Source: Asterochloris sp. CNOR1
Taxonomy: Eukaryota > Chlorophyta > Trebouxiophyceae > Trebouxiales > Trebouxiaceae
NCBI GenBank assembly: GCA_963969365.1
Contig: OZ017747.1
Coordinates: forward strand, 3,100,001-3,164,000
DNA length: 64,000 nt
Reading direction: 5' to 3'
Shown: piece by piece, positions 48,001-60,256 of the stretch
Layout of the letters: each line of letters starts with the position of its first letter
Numbering within the stretch: the stretch's first letter is position 1
Made by a program: the position numbers and the translations under genes
The notes under the pieces: model-generated
What the model was told of the DNA's origin: nothing
The model's database searches: none
What the model saw: only the letters and a program-made list of their open reading frames with translations

Positions 48001-51000
48001 CCCGTAATCTCGCAGCCACTTCAGCAGCTTGATGGAGCTGTTGGTCACAGTGCTGTCTGTGCTGGCGCTGAGCGCAGTCCCCTCAGGCAGGTCACCGCCG
48101 TCTGCACCCTGCAGCCCAGAGGCATCTTCTGTGCACATTCTGGCCATGTCACAGACAGCCAGCTGCTGTCCTTGGGCGTGCAGCAGTGGTGTGCTTGCCT
48201 GGAGGCAGGCCAGGAGCCGGCAGGGAACATGCACATCAAGGGCATGACTGGCTCGCTGCCCATGGCCAGCTTATAGGCCGCCATGGGACTGCAGTCCTGA
48301 CCTTGACCACTGTCTGGGTTTCCTCATCAATCCAGTCTCCATAGACGTCAGACATGTCGCTCTCTGAGAACATGGAGCGGCCACCAGCTGTGACGTCACT
48401 GTCATTGGTGGTGCGCCTGCAGTGCAGAAACAGCCAATCAGGCTGCTTGCTGGGGCAGCTGCTCACAAGGCAGAACGCTGCAAAGGAGATGTCCTGATGT
48501 GTGCTGCTTGCCTCAGATACTAAAGGCAGCGTCTTAGACACAAATGCAGCCAGGCATCGCGTGTTGCCAATCCCAACCTCACAAGCTCCCCACAAGCAAT
48601 GGGCGGGTCTTCTCACCCCAGGTGCTCCACCAAGGCGAGCCTCCTCTGCAACAGTGAAGCTGCAACATGCACAAAAGCAACCACACTCCAGTCAGGCCAA
48701 TGTTCCAGGGCCTGACCTGGAGGCAGCCCGGGAGGTGGCGTTTGACCAGACATCGTTGGACACCCGCCGCGGCAGGCCATGTTCGTCCACCTCCAAGCGC
48801 CGGCTGGCTCTATCTTCATCCAGCACTGTTGCTCCCGCAAACCTGCGGGCACCCACAGCTCCCTCGCAAGCTGGCTGCTGCAAGCTGCAGGCACGTCAGC
48901 AGCCCTGCAGAGGCCACACAGGGCCCCAATCCAGCATGAAGGCAGCTGTGTGCTGGCAGAGTGCAGGCGGCTCCTTCGCAGCGATGCCGCATGGCCGCTG
49001 GCCAAACCCGCTTGCTGTCATATTGAGGGGTGCGGCCTGACCTTGTTGCTGCCCTCTGTTCACTACTAAAAGGGACTTAGGAGGGAAATGTAGGCTGAGT
49101 GAAGCCAGAAGTTCATTAGTGGCATGCTGAGGGCTGCCAGGTTGGTGTGTGCCTCACCCCAGCCTGAAAGGTTGCCGGCCTTTGTCCTTCTTGGGAGACC
49201 GCCGCCTTTTCTGCTTCCAAGGGTTCTCGCCAGCTGCGAATTGAGCAAAAGCTGCATCATTCTGCCCGAAGCTTGAGGCCGCTGCTGTCTTGCTGAATTC
49301 TGGGCTGTGCAGGGATTGTGCCAGGCTTGGGCGGGCTGCAGCAAAGAACAGAGGGTGTCATTGCACTCATTACTTTTTCAGGTCAGCCACATGCTCCCTT
49401 AGCCATAGGGCCTCACCATGCAGCAGCAGCAGGCTTTACTGTCACCCTGTGCACGACAGTGTCCTACGCAGAACAATGTGACACAGGCAGGCGGTGCCAG
49501 AGCTTCCAGCCATGAAGGCACAACAGACATTGCAATGCCCAGGCTCGTCTCTTACACCGTCGGGTGGCAGAGTCAGGCCCTCTGTCACAGTGTGCACAGA
49601 CAGAACCTGCCATGCTCAGGTTGTAAAGTCGATCTGTCCAGTGGCAGGAGCAGCCACTGCCAGAGCACCTTGTCCTGAAGCTCAAGCATATGAGTTGTAT
49701 CGGCCACCTGCAGCCACCAGACCAGTGCCGCACCATCAGGTGGCAGGGGCAGCCTCCGCCAAAGCTCCTTTTCCAGCATGCTTTGCAGGCCTTCAAGATT
49801 GCTGTCGTGGTAGGCAGCAAAGAAGGCGCTGCTCTGCCGTGTCAGCATGCTGCGCAGAGCTGCACACTCTGTCCCACTGAACGCCTCCCCTGCTGCCACC
49901 ATGCGTTCACTCCAGCTGAGCACCTGCAGCAGATGAGCACTCGCTGCCTGACGGGCTCAGCAGTCACTTCATGTCGGCATTTAACATCCCTTCTGGTAGC
50001 CACAGCACATGGAGTCCGGTGGCAGCAATCGCCTCTTGGCGAGCTGAGGTGCAAGCCAAATTGCACAACAAACAAGGTACCATCTTGCCTACCACTGCAC
50101 AAGGCCCCACGTCGAGGGTGGGCCGCACGGAAGGAGCTCGCAAGCAAGACCCATGCAGGCCCCACTTTCAGCAAGCGCTGCAGGACACACCTGCGGCTCT
50201 CGCACCACAGAGAGCTGCTCTTGATTCTCAGCCCACCTCCAGGAAATGCTCCCCCTCAAAAGCAGACGGCATGGACAGCAGGATCCCAATCTTGCGGGCG
50301 CTCTCATCCCACAGGAAGCGGCGACTCCCCGCCAGGCCCTGCCGCACTGCCTGCAGGGCGTCCCCCCATTCCAGCTCCTCCAGCTCAGCCGCCTCTAGGC
50401 CCTGCAGTCAGCGTCAGGCAACTCGCTGTGGTGCAGTGCATTGCTTTGCCGCATCCCAGCTCCTCCAGCTCAGCTGTCTTCAGACCCTGTACCAGCATCA
50501 AGCAACTGGTGTCAAATAGCTGGACTGCCCTGCAGATGACTTCCAGCAGACTGTCCAGCTCAGCTCAGCTGCTTTGAAGGGCTGCAGTAACAGGCCAGCA
50601 GGGACTCACTGACAGCGTGCGTAGCCACAGCTTGCTGACCCTGCAGCATGAGCCAGGCAGGCAAAGCTTTTTGTTGGCAGCACGCCACACAGCCTGCATG
50701 ACACGACATCATACCACTGACGCTGCTCCCAGGATCTGCACACCCAGGCCCAGACGTTGCCCAGGCCAGCCTTTGCAGCCTCCCAGCCGAGCTGTTCTGA
50801 GTCTGCAGCCACCAGCGGCCCACCTGCAGCTCCTCCCACACGGTCTGCTGCTCGTGGTGGTGGCTGGCACTGGGGTGGAAGTGGGGGGACTGGAAGCTCA
50901 CACTCTTCCCAGGGGAGGCCCCCTCCGCATCTGCGTCTGCAGCCGCCTCCTGAGTGGCCTCCCAGCTGCGCTTGGCAACTCTGACCTGCGTCGGCCTGGT

Positions 51001-54000
51001 GGCGCCCTCCGGCACGCTGATGCTCACTCGCTTCCTCACAGCAGCTGCTGCGCTGCCAGCTGGCAAGCTGGGCGCCAGTTGGCCCTCTAGGTGGCCCGCC
51101 AGCTTGACTGCAGGCCGAAGCTGTGCAGCTGGCGGGGCAGCAGGTGCTGCAGGCAGTGCTGGGCTGGAGCGGCCGTCTGCAATCTGAGCTGCTGCAGGTG
51201 CGGACGCCTGTGCTCCTCTTAAGGGCAAGCCTGCGCTTCCACTCTGCACAGCAGCCCCGCCTGGAAATTTGTGATGACTGGTGCTAAGCCCGCCTGCCTG
51301 TGCGCGTGGCGCAACTGCAAGCTGCGCCCCTGTCCCCTCCAGCGCGGCTCCCCTGCTGTCGACAGGGACTGTGCCCCTGTCTGGCGACTCCCGCGCTGAC
51401 GGCACCTTGCTGGGGGCCGGGGAGGCAGACCCGAAGCTCCTGATGCTGCTGGCCAGACCTAACTGGCCTCTGCCAAAAATGTCTGTGACGTGCTGCAGGT
51501 CTGCAATCGGGGTGAATGAGGACCTCGGTTCTCGCGGCTGCCCCGCAGCAGGGTCCTGCCCCAAAGCTGCACGAGCGCCTGATGCTGCTGGGCCAGACTC
51601 TGAGGCTGCTGCCAGAGGGGACGGCCAAGTCGCCACCCTGGCAATTGTTGGCGCCAAGTCCTCCAAGGAAATGCTGTCAAATCTGGCCACGGCATCGAAA
51701 CCATCAGAGAGTTGAGCTGGGCCATGAGCATGTGCTGCTGGCCCAGGACCAGTCACAGAATAATGCACTGGCCCAGCATCTGCAGCTGACTTTGCCTCTG
51801 CCATGACGCTCGTGCCACCACAATCAGGCACAGCATCAGGCTCCCTTGACGTCGACTTTGTCCCATCTACTGTCTCTCCAACAGCTTGGGCAGCCTCAAG
51901 GCCTGCACCCTTGGCAGCCTTTGTCCTGGGGTCAGCCTTGCTGGCATCCATGGCTGCCCCATTTGGGCCTGTGCTAAGGCTGGACTTGAGCACCCCAGCC
52001 AGCGGCTTGCCGTCCAGTCCCAGCTGCTGCTTTGGTGGCTGCTCTGTCATGCGCAGCTTGCACAGCTGCCTCAGGTTGGCCAGGTCTGCCAGGTCTGCCT
52101 TATGCTGCTCCAGAGCCACATTGTGCCAGCGAGACATGTGGAAGTGGCTGGCCATGATGTCAAAGATGACCATCAGCACCTGTGGAGCATGCGGTTGAAG
52201 TTGTGTACCATAGCTGTAAGGTCAAGCGCAGATTTTAGCACAGGGGTGGCAGCTGGCAGCTGAGCTGACAATGAAAAGATTCTCCCCTCAGAGCACCCGT
52301 ACCTTATGCAGCAGCCTCTCAGCATGAGCTGGAGCAAGGCTTTGACATCCAGTGCTGCAGCAGGCAAATGGGCAGCAGCACTGGCGTTTGCCTGTATGCA
52401 AAGTGCAGCCTCTACGTTTGGCCGACATGCTGGAGGGTGCAGGGCAACTTATGCTTGCACACCCTGGCCAGGCAGGTCCTGAAGAGGTCAGACGGCAGCC
52501 ACTTGAGGATCTCCTGCAGGTTGGCAGACCCCTTGGCTCTGTCCTCGAACCCTGGCCGGGTCATCATGATGCCGCGCACCACCTGCACAGCAGGGTGCAC
52601 CTTGATGTATGTGCTGCTGTGCATGCCAGCTGGGGCTGCAAGTGGCAGGTGAGCTGTGCGCTGGGTGAGAGAACAACAGCCCAAACGGGCACTAGCCATG
52701 AAAACGAGAAGGCGCAGCCGAGAGACTTGCCACGTTTCATTTGTTTATGGTCAGGTGCTTGGTCAGGCCGCTGCTGGGTCCCCATCGGCCGCAAAACACA
52801 CTGTGCCCATCGGAGCTTAGCCTGTGCAGCCCACCTGCAGCACCATTGTGTTCACAGCATCTGTGAAGCACATGGTGATGCCGCCGCCCAGCTCGCTCAC
52901 ACGCCCCAAGAACAGGTAGCCCTCCAGCACCTGCAGGCGCATCAATGTTGCTTTTGGCAGCCTGTTGCAGCGCCAGCCTCTGCAGAGCCTCTGCGTTGCA
53001 ATTCTGAGCAGCTCTGCAGCTATCTGCATGCTGCTCGCAGCAGCCTGCTCACAGCACAAGTGGCTGCCCAGCACAAGTGGCACCCAAGCCACAGACGCTG
53101 GCACGACCGAACCCACAAGAGGGCCATGCATACGGGCGGCATGACATGCCAAATAAGAAGCGTCAGGTGCCTGACCTTGCCATAGCGGTCCCCGTTGAAG
53201 TCGCTGCACACCGCGTGCAGCGCATGCTCCAGCCTCTGCACAGTGTCCTCAAACAGCCTCCTGACAGCAACCTCCAGGGGCTGCGCCACCTTCAGCATGG
53301 CCACCTCCTCCATGTTGGCACAGCACTCGGAGCACAGCCAGAAGGCGCGGGCATACTCCCCATTCTCCTGTGCCTCCCTGCACGCGGGTGCAGCAGCATG
53401 TGCGCCTGCTCAGCGCTGCGCTGAGCACAGGAGTCGGACATCTTCCTGGCCTGCCAGTGCTTCTGAAAGCCTGTGTCTCAGTGACAGTCAAAGAGGCTGC
53501 AGCTGTCTGCCGCCGTTGGCAACGAACGCCTCCAAGGCAGGCAGCCTGACACAGGTGGCCCACTAGAGGCCTACCTGGTAACGCCATGCTGACTGGCAGC
53601 TTGTCTGCCAGTGTGCGATGACCAGGCACACTGCACGCCCACAGGCACCCCACAACCCCACACACCTGAGGGACGTGCGCAGCTGCGCGGCCTGGTGCAG
53701 CTTGTTGAGCAGCTCCATGATGGCGGTGAAGGCATGCTTGCGCCGGGTCTGACGGGCCACCTGGATGTTCACCTGCGCGTCCGCCGCCACCTTGCCCAGC
53801 TGTGCCCGAGCATCCTTGGCGCCCTGCCAGGCTGCCTGCGTGGGGGCAAGGAGCACACTGGTCCCTCACCACATGGCTGCAGCCTGTGCCTGACATCGCG
53901 TGTGGGCACCAGCTATGGTGGACAGTCACCAGAGTGGCACCTTGCTTGCACAGCCGGTCTGTTGCTTGGCAGCAGGTGGGTCAGTACGCTGCAAGTGTCT

Positions 54001-55018
54001 CACAGCCATGGGCTCTGAGGCAGCTGGCTGTACCCTCATTAAGTCTGGAGCACCAGCAGCAGCCACTGCACAACCTCACCTGCAGCTCTCCCTCGATGGC
54101 GCTGATCTCATTCACGCCTGCCACAAACTTGTCATAGTTTCTGAGCACATGGCGTGACAGCATCTCACTGACCACCTGCAGGGCAGCCTCATTGTACGTG
54201 ACGGCAGTGCATACTGCCTTGCCTGGCTGCAAGGTGATGATTTGGAGGCCTCCCACTTGAGGCTCATCAACAAGTGCAGAGCCTGGCTTGTGGCCACAGC
54301 AGCCAAGCCTGGCAGCATGTCTTGTCTGCAGACACAACTCCACCACTTGTTCACGTGACCAGGTATTGTGGGGCAAACAGGCCAGACAGCAGGGCCTGTC
54401 AGCACAGTTGATTCCTCACAGTTGCAGCCCATCATGGCAGCAGGGGTATTTGCAGACAGCTCTCCAGCTCTTGAGCACATCTACACTTTCTGCAGGGCAG
54501 TCAAGCCAATAGCACCGCCTTTGTGCAAAACAAACCTCCAGCACTCCTGTACGAGCCTCAGCCACCTCCTCCAGGATGTTGCCATCAAATGACATCGGCA
54601 GGCATTGTAACTCGTGCAGCATGGGATCAAAGGAAGGCCCCTGCAGCAACAAGGGGCAGTGGGCTGGCATGCTTGCCAGCTGTGTTGCATGAGCAGACAT
54701 GCAATTTGGTGCCCCAGAGCTGGCTCAATACCTGGTAGTACTGAGCTGGCAGGCTCTGCAGGACAGCTTCTTTGCTGTCGTCATGCTGGCTCACGAGAGA
54801 TGCAGGTGTCAAGATGTCCACCTGCAGCACTCCACTTGATCAATGTTGATTGTTGAGCAGCATTGGCAATGCAAGAGCCTGGTAGGCTCATCACTGAGAA
54901 AGCAGGGTCGCACCTCGGCCTTGATCCTGGGAGATCGCGGCTTGCCAAGGAAGTTGGTTTTGAGGTCCGCAAAGTCATCACCCAGTTGTCTGCCGATCTT
55001 GGAAAGCTGGTCAAACAT
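45064..55018 (-). CDS. VPS50: VPS50/syndetin, EARP complex subunit
   Basis: Large tethering-complex subunit (EARP, shared architecture with GARP/exocyst) for endosomal recycling. It starts MFDQLSKIGRQLGDDFADLK (ATG 55018). Next are VDILTPASLVSQHDDS, GPSFDPMLHELQCLPMSFDG with NILEEVAEARTGVLE, and SEMLSRHVLRNYDKFVAGVN with EISAIEGELQ, the conserved N-terminal domain. Then come RKHAFTAIMELLNKLHQAAQ, RRLFEDTVQRLEHALHAVCS, KVLEGYLFLGRVSELGGGIT, EILKWLPSDLFRTCLARV and VIFDIMASHFHMSRWHNVAL. A roughly 430-residue disordered insert fills one exon (50860-52140). The C-terminal half has ARKIGILLSMPSAFEGEHFL, ERMVAAGEAFSGTECAALRS, LEGLQSMLEKELWRRLPL, SSIKLLKWLRDYGELLR, VYRGICEMFEMYLLETFNTF, ALEHIAGQKWELAQLPGKAS, ALSNDVREVFKAVQALVPPE, NSSLVDNYLQAFFVNSPSEL, LTALATQIADFKGLKKKDRQ and VLLELIEGSIT. 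About 30 exons, and two decayed exon copies lie in introns. Confidence 0.85.
45602..45782. repeat. Duplicated VPS50 exon, upstream copy decayed
   Basis: On the minus strand the functional exon begins LWRHAIHYMAEVTLEGVARI (about 45645-45600). About 135 bp upstream a copy reads RHAIHYMSEVMLNDPD (about 45775-45732) with good TGCAG and GTAAGC flanks, but it starts with an in-frame TGA after the acceptor. It is a dead or differently spliced duplicate exon. Confidence 0.75.
50366..50500. repeat. Second duplicated VPS50 exon start
   Basis: The exon start GLEAAELEELEWGDALQAV (about 50400-50345) is echoed upstream as GLKTAELEELGCGKAM (about 50490-50445), sharing CATYCCAGCTCCTCCAGCTC on the plus strand. 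Only the first leads into RKIGILLSMPSAFEGEHFL. Confidence 0.7.
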
Positions 55019-55104
55019 GAGCCTTGTGGCGTGGCCGTGACCGCTCACTGCGTCGTTCGTGACATGTAGACCACTGAGGGTTGACCAGGCATGGCACCGT
55101 TTAG

Positions 55105-56064
55105 AGTCTGGGCCTGTGGTTCCATGCCACGCAACGGGACTTCCGCCTTGCTCTGGGGAGTCTTGCAGCTTCTGCATGCAAAGCCATGCATGCCATGCGC
55201 CGCAGATGCTTCCAGCTTGGCTATGTGCACCCCCAGCGCATGTGCAACTTGTTCAATGCATTGGTGCTGCCCATCCTCAGCTATGGCTGTGAGGTGTGGT
55301 TCTGGCACCATGATGCCAGCAGCACAGTCACCAAAGTGCTGGAAGGCGTCCACCTCCAGTTCTTACGTGGCCTGCTGGGAGTGAAACGCACCACGCACCA
55401 CTTGATTGCCCTGGCTGAGTTTGGCAGATACCCGCTTGCTGTGCATTGGCAAAAACAAGTTGACAAGTTCAGGCTGCGCATCTGCAATGTCACTCGCACC
55501 GCATCTGACAACCCACTGTTCTGGGCGATGTTTGACGGCACACCCAATGTGGAAAACCTTAGGCTCCTGCGTACCCCTGCTGGATTTGCTGCCTTGCAGG
55601 CCCGCGGGAGGCCTGCCAGCGCCCCCAGCACAGAGCGCCATGAGCGGCTCTTTGCGGAGAACTCAGACAGCACCGTGGCAATGTACAAGCAGATGCGCGG
55701 CTTCAGCGCAGCGTACACCACGCAACCTTACATCCAGCAGATCAGAGGCTACAGACTGCGCAAATCAATGGCCCATATCCGCTGCAGCAGCCACAGGCTG
55801 AGAGTTGAGACAGGCCGCTACACATCAGAAGCCAGACACGAGAGGACCTGCCGCCTCTGCACATCAGCAACCGCCATAGAAGACGAGCAACACATCTTGC
55901 TGCACTGTCCCCAGCTCGATGACCTGCGGAACGCCCACAGCCACCTATTCAAGACGCCAGGACAGACTTTGACAGACCTCTTTGATGACCATCCCCCAAT
56001 TTTGCTTGCTAAGTATGTGCGTGCAGCGCTGCTTATGCATCAATCAGTGCTGCTTTTGCCATGA
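55105..56064 (+). mobile_element. 5'-truncated LINE (non-LTR retrotransposon), 3' part of ORF2
   Basis: An open frame of about 320 codons without stops encodes the C-terminal end of a LINE reverse-transcriptase protein. It has FHATQRDFRLALGSLAASAC, KAMHAMRRRC, LFNALVLPILSYGCEVWF (the thumb-region LPxLxYGxEVW signature), LRGLLGVKRTTHHLIALAEF, then RLRVETGRYTSEARHERTCR and a zinc-knuckle-like CRLC...HILLHC. The catalytic FADD region and endonuclease are absent, as expected from 5' truncation. The 3' UTR probably runs on to about 56150, but I see no poly(A) tail or target-site duplication. It sits in the gap between the VPS50 start and the EF-hand gene stop. The lack of stops suggests a recent insertion. 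Confidence 0.85.
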
Positions 56065-56235
56065 TTACATGAATTGTCAGTCCCATGCCCGTTCATTGTG
56101 GCCCCCGGACTTTAAATCCTTCTTTCTCTCTAGAGTGATGGTAAACTGATCCAGTTCAGGGGGGTTCCGTAGTGTACAGAGAAGGCGTGTTGTGCTGTGG
56201 GCCTGGATGACACTGTTTTCAGACGGGGCAATTGA

Positions 56236-57090
56236 TCATCGTGTCACCAAAGCGCTGAGCCCCTTGAACACCAGACCTGCAGCAGGGGTGTGCATTACTA
56301 GCGGCAGAGCTGTATGGCCAAGAAAATGAACCGTGTTAGTCAGTCGTGTTTGTGCAGGGCATGCAAATGCAATGGCAACCAGAGCTCACCGAGCAGAGGC
56401 GCCAGCACCACGTGGGGCACTGGTGAGATGGCTGGGTTGGCTGCCAGGAGGTGCTTGATTGCCACACTGCTGGCGGGCAGGACACCGGCCTGCACCACAG
56501 TGGCGCGGCCAAGCCTCGCAAAGAAGGCGTCAGGGCCTGCCTTCAGGAAATGCCGGGCAAAATCTTCAAACTCCTGCAGGCCATGCACAAGCCTGAGACT
56601 GCCAACAGCCTTACGCAAGGTTGGCACCAGGGAAGGCTGGAGACAACATGCAGAGTACCCTGTGGTCCAGCGTCCCGCTATGGTCCACATCAAATATGTC
56701 AAAGGCAGCCCGAATCTGTTGTCGGGAAGGGGGATTCTGCCAGCTTGGTAGTCTCTTGTTCCACATGTTGTCTGCAGCACAGCATGAGGTCAGCCAGCTT
56801 GCTATGCCGGGCACTAAGGGCAGCACTGCTATCTGCAGGCAGTGCTGCATGGGGAAAGAGATGCCGCCAGCCACACTCACACAAGTAAAGTATTGCGACC
56901 TGCACACGCAACAGTGTACAGGTTGATACCACACTGCTTCCAAGGACAATAGGACAGTCTGCAGGCTGCACTGGCAGGTCAGCATGCTCACTTCAATTTC
57001 TAAGCCTTCAATGGTGCCAGAACCATCCACATCCACCCTTTTGAACACCCTGTGGCATGCCCAGCTGAAGACTCGATCGAACAATCCCAT
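56236..57090 (-). CDS. EF-hand calcium-binding protein
   Basis: Protein of about 150 residues with two canonical EF-hand loops. ATG 57090 begins MGLFDRVFSWACHRVFKR, then loop DVDGSGTIEGLE. The exon VNKRLPSWQNPPSRQQIRAA precedes the second loop, DVDHSGTLDHR joined to EFEDFAR across an intron, which restores Glu at position 12. The rest, HFLKAGPDAFFARLGRAT, VLPASSVAIKHLLAANPAIS and PVPHVVLAPLLG, then LVFKGLSALVTR with TGA at 56236-56238, is hydrophobic-helical. Calcium binding is well supported. The partner and location are unknown. It shares a 119-bp divergent promoter with the JMJD4-like gene. Confidence 0.8.
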
Positions 57091-57209
57091 TGTTGTTGCA
57101 GGAAAGGGTGCTAAACATTATGCTGCGTTTGACTTGAGTTGACCGTCAGGTCGTCCCAGATCATCGCCTCCATGCATCTTCAGGAGGCTGCAGGAGGGGC
57201 AGCAGTGTC
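57091..57209. promoter_or_regulatory. 119-bp divergent promoter (EF-hand / JMJD4-like)
   Basis: Gap between two supported start codons (57090 minus, 57210 plus). No TATA box or repeated motif is evident. Confidence 0.5.
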
Positions 57210-60200
57210 ATGGAGGCAGTAGAATGCTCAGACATGCCCAGGTATATTGCATCTGAATTGTTGAGCTGGCTGGCAGGCATGTACTTTTGCTCCCCATTGC
57301 AGGGTGGAGACACTCCAGGCTCTGCTGGCAATGCCAAGCCTGCCAACCCCACATCAGTTGGGAGAGGCAGCTGCAGCTCGCAGACTGCAGCTTGCTGGAC
57401 ATGTTTATGATGCCTGGACCAGCAACGGTGCAGAGCCAGCTGGGCTGGCAGATAGGTGAGCCGGAAGCCTTGCTCCATTGTTCTGATTGTAGCTGCAGGA
57501 CTTGACTTCTAAGGATCTTGTTGCTGCCCTGCAGACTTGCCAATGGCTGTTATGAAGCGCTCCAGCACTTTGTGACGGCAGCTGCAGATAGCTCATGGGC
57601 TGCCAGCAGCCAGCCTGCTGCCATCCCTCGCCATCGTGCAGCCAATCTCAGCTATGACAGCTTTGTGCACTTGTACATGGCGCCAAACCTGCCAGTCATC
57701 ATTCAGGTGACCTGCTGGCTTCTGAACAGTATGTTTTGGTTTGAGAACCACTTTAGCCGTCCCCAGCAATGCAGAAAGCAGGCAGAGCTTCACTGGCGCT
57801 GCCGCTGCAGGGTCTGACTGAAGCATGGCGGTCTCAGCAGGAATGGGCAACCCCCTGCGGGGATGTAAACATGCAGCTGCTGAAGAAGCACTTTGGCCAT
57901 GCCCATGTCACCTGCACTGACACCAGCAGGTGCGGCTCAAAGTAATGCTGCTGGACTAAGGCCCTGGTGGCAGTTGTGGCCAAGCTGGTACATATCACTA
58001 CAGCGCTCTGCCCATGCACTCAGGCGCTGGGCAATGCAGCACCCCGCCACAGCATGCATGCCATGGCATCACAGGTGCCCGTCACCAGCACCTGCAGCGC
58101 TGGCTGCCACCTCAAGGTACAGTCTGTTCATGCAGGGCGCTCAAGGGACCTGCATATGCATACCATGGCCATGTGCTGGCGTTGCGGCCCTGCACCCAGC
58201 TGTGCTCAGCTGCACGCAGCCCTATGGCACTGTACGTCACATGCTTTGCCTGGCTGCTCTGCCCAGCGTCCCGCAGCCCCATTCAAGCAGCTGCACGGCA
58301 GCGGGCAATATCTGGAAACGACACCAGCAGCATTTCATTGCCCTGTTGTGCTGTGCAGGCAGCAAGAGGGCAGCGTGCGTAAGCTGGACATGACTCTTGC
58401 AGACTATGTATCCTGGTGGCAGTGCCAAGCAGCTGCGCAGAAGCAGGACTGCCTCTACCTCAAAGACTGGCACTTTGCCCATGAGTTCAGCAGCTGGGCA
58501 GCCTACAAGCTGCCCCACTACTTCAGGGAGGACTGGCTGAACAGCTTCTGTGACCACAAGGCTGCTGCTGTCTGCGGCTCAGAGGGCGCAGTGCGTGGCC
58601 AGCAGCCTGAGCCATCGCAGATAGCCTCATCTGACTACAGATTCGTCTACCTGGGGCCCAAGGTGCCGACTGACCTGCCGGCCGGGCAAGGCACTTTGCA
58701 GCAGCAAGTGCTTCACCTTTGCTGCATGTAGCAGGTTGCTGCCTCAGTGATGACCTTTCGCAATGGACAGGCTCAGCTTGCTGCATTTATAAAGGTTGCT
58801 ACCTCCGCCATTAACCACTTGCAATGGCCAGGCTCGTCATGGCAGGCTGCCACAAAACGCAGAGACTGCCCTCAACTGACCTGCTGAAAATATGGGGAAC
58901 TTGGATGCCCAATGCGTCCCTTCCTGAGCCTGCACAAGCTTACGACTGTCCCACACCCCTGCAGGGATCGTGGCCTGAGCCTGCTGCACAAGCTTACGAC
59001 TGTCCCACACCCCTGCAGGGATCGTGGACAGCCCTCCACGCCGATGTGCTGAGCTCTTACAGCTGGTCATCTCAGATCTGTGGGCGCAAGCGCTGGCGCC
59101 TGCTGGCCCCCAAGCACACTCACCTGCTGCTGGATACCTTTGGCAGGTGCACAACCCTGCCATGGCCGCCTTCTTTGCAGCAGCTAAGAACCTGTCACGT
59201 ACATGTTCATGTGGGGCTAGATGACTGTTCCACACATGGCTGCTTGTTGCGGTAGCGTTGCCACAGCCAGGCGAGTGCAGACAACAGCAATCAGTGGATG
59301 GTGTGATCAGATCGCTGCTTGAAGCCTTCACTGCAACCTAGTGGCCCCTGCTGCAGGAACATGGCGCCGTCCTTCAATCTGCCCGGAACCGAAAGCACCA
59401 GCTTCCCAAACATCGCGCTGGCTGCCCAGCTTGCGGTCGAAGTCATCCAGGTGTGCCATCTGGGTCCTCAGAGGAGTGGTTGTTGAGCATCTGGTACTCT
59501 GACGCCAACCTTGGAGGGGCAGTCATCCTGAATTGACCTCTCCTTTTGCGTAGTGCTGGCCAGCTGCCCCTCCCAGCCATGATGAGACCGCCTGTCTGCT
59601 GCCTAGAGTCTCTGCTGTGTGCATCAGGGGGCACCCTCTGCAGCTGCACACTTTGGCTGCAGGAGCCTGGGGAGACAATTTTCGTGCCCAGTGGCTGGCA
59701 TCACACGGTTGAGAACCTGGACGACTCCCTCAGCATCAACCACAACTGGCTAAATGCCCACAACATCCACTGGGGCTTGGCACTTCTGAAACAGGAGTAT
59801 GCTGCTGCAGCTGCCCAGATCGAGGACTGCAGGTGACTGCTGCTGAGCTTATGGGTCATGGAATGACTATCATGTAAGTGGCAGAGCGCCCTGTGCACTG
59901 TTGGCAGGTGCAGAATTCCCGCAGCTTGACCAACAAAACCCATGCACGGACTTGCCTTGCAGGGACACCTGCAGCACAGATGAGTTTGAGGGCCTGGTAC
60001 AGCGCAACATTGCAGCAAACATTGGCTTGAACTATGCCAGCATGGCTGAGCTGTGCAGCTTTATCCACGGCAGAGATACTGCCACCCTGAGGTGAAGCAG
60101 AGCTATAGTGCCTGCTTGCCAGCTGTTTGGAGCGCCCCAAATGATGTGCCATGCTGCAGGCTGTGTGCCAGCAAGCTGTCCCAGGAAGAGACCCTGATGC

Positions 60201-60256
60201 TCGAGTTAAATGTGAAAAGGACCACCCTGGTCCTGCGTGAACTCTCAGGAGGGTAA
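57210..60256 (+). CDS. JMJD4: JMJD4-like JmjC 2-oxoglutarate dioxygenase
   Basis: Fe(II)/2OG dioxygenase; human JMJD4 hydroxylates a lysine of eRF1 and promotes translation termination. Exons join as MEAVECSDMPR, VETLQALLAMPSLPTPHQLG, LANGCYEALQHFVTAAADSS, NLSYDSFVHLYMAPNLPVII, GLTEAWRSQQEWATPCGDVN, LKKHFGHAHVTCTDTS, KLDMTLADYVSWWQCQ, DCLYLKDWHFAHEFSSWAAY and SSDYRFVYLGPK. The catalytic exon GSWTALHADVLSSYSWSSQI follows, with the HxD iron ligands (His codon 59037, Asp codon 59043). The distal His is in ETIFVPSGWHHTVENLDDSL (59699-59704), followed by SINHNWLNAHNIHWG. The C-terminus is IGLNYASMAELCSFI, then LCASKLSQEETLMLELNVKR and a TAA at 60254-60256. All three metal ligands are present, so activity is likely. 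The N-terminal 60 residues are lineage-specific. Confidence 0.88.
58925..59029. repeat. 51-bp tandem duplication carrying the acceptor of the catalytic exon
   Basis: The unit from GAGCCTGCACAAGCTTACGA to CCCTGCAGGGATCGTGG is present twice in succession; the second copy has an extra CTG. It duplicates the CCCTGCAG acceptor before GSWTALHAD, so two equivalent acceptors exist 54 bp (18 codons) apart. Confidence 0.85.

Noticed and set aside
47182-48276. 364-codon plus-strand open frame
   Set aside because: It lies antisense to several well-supported VPS50 exons (YRGICEMFEMYLLETF, SSIKLLKWLRDYGELL). The GC-rich third positions of the real strand keep the opposite frame open.
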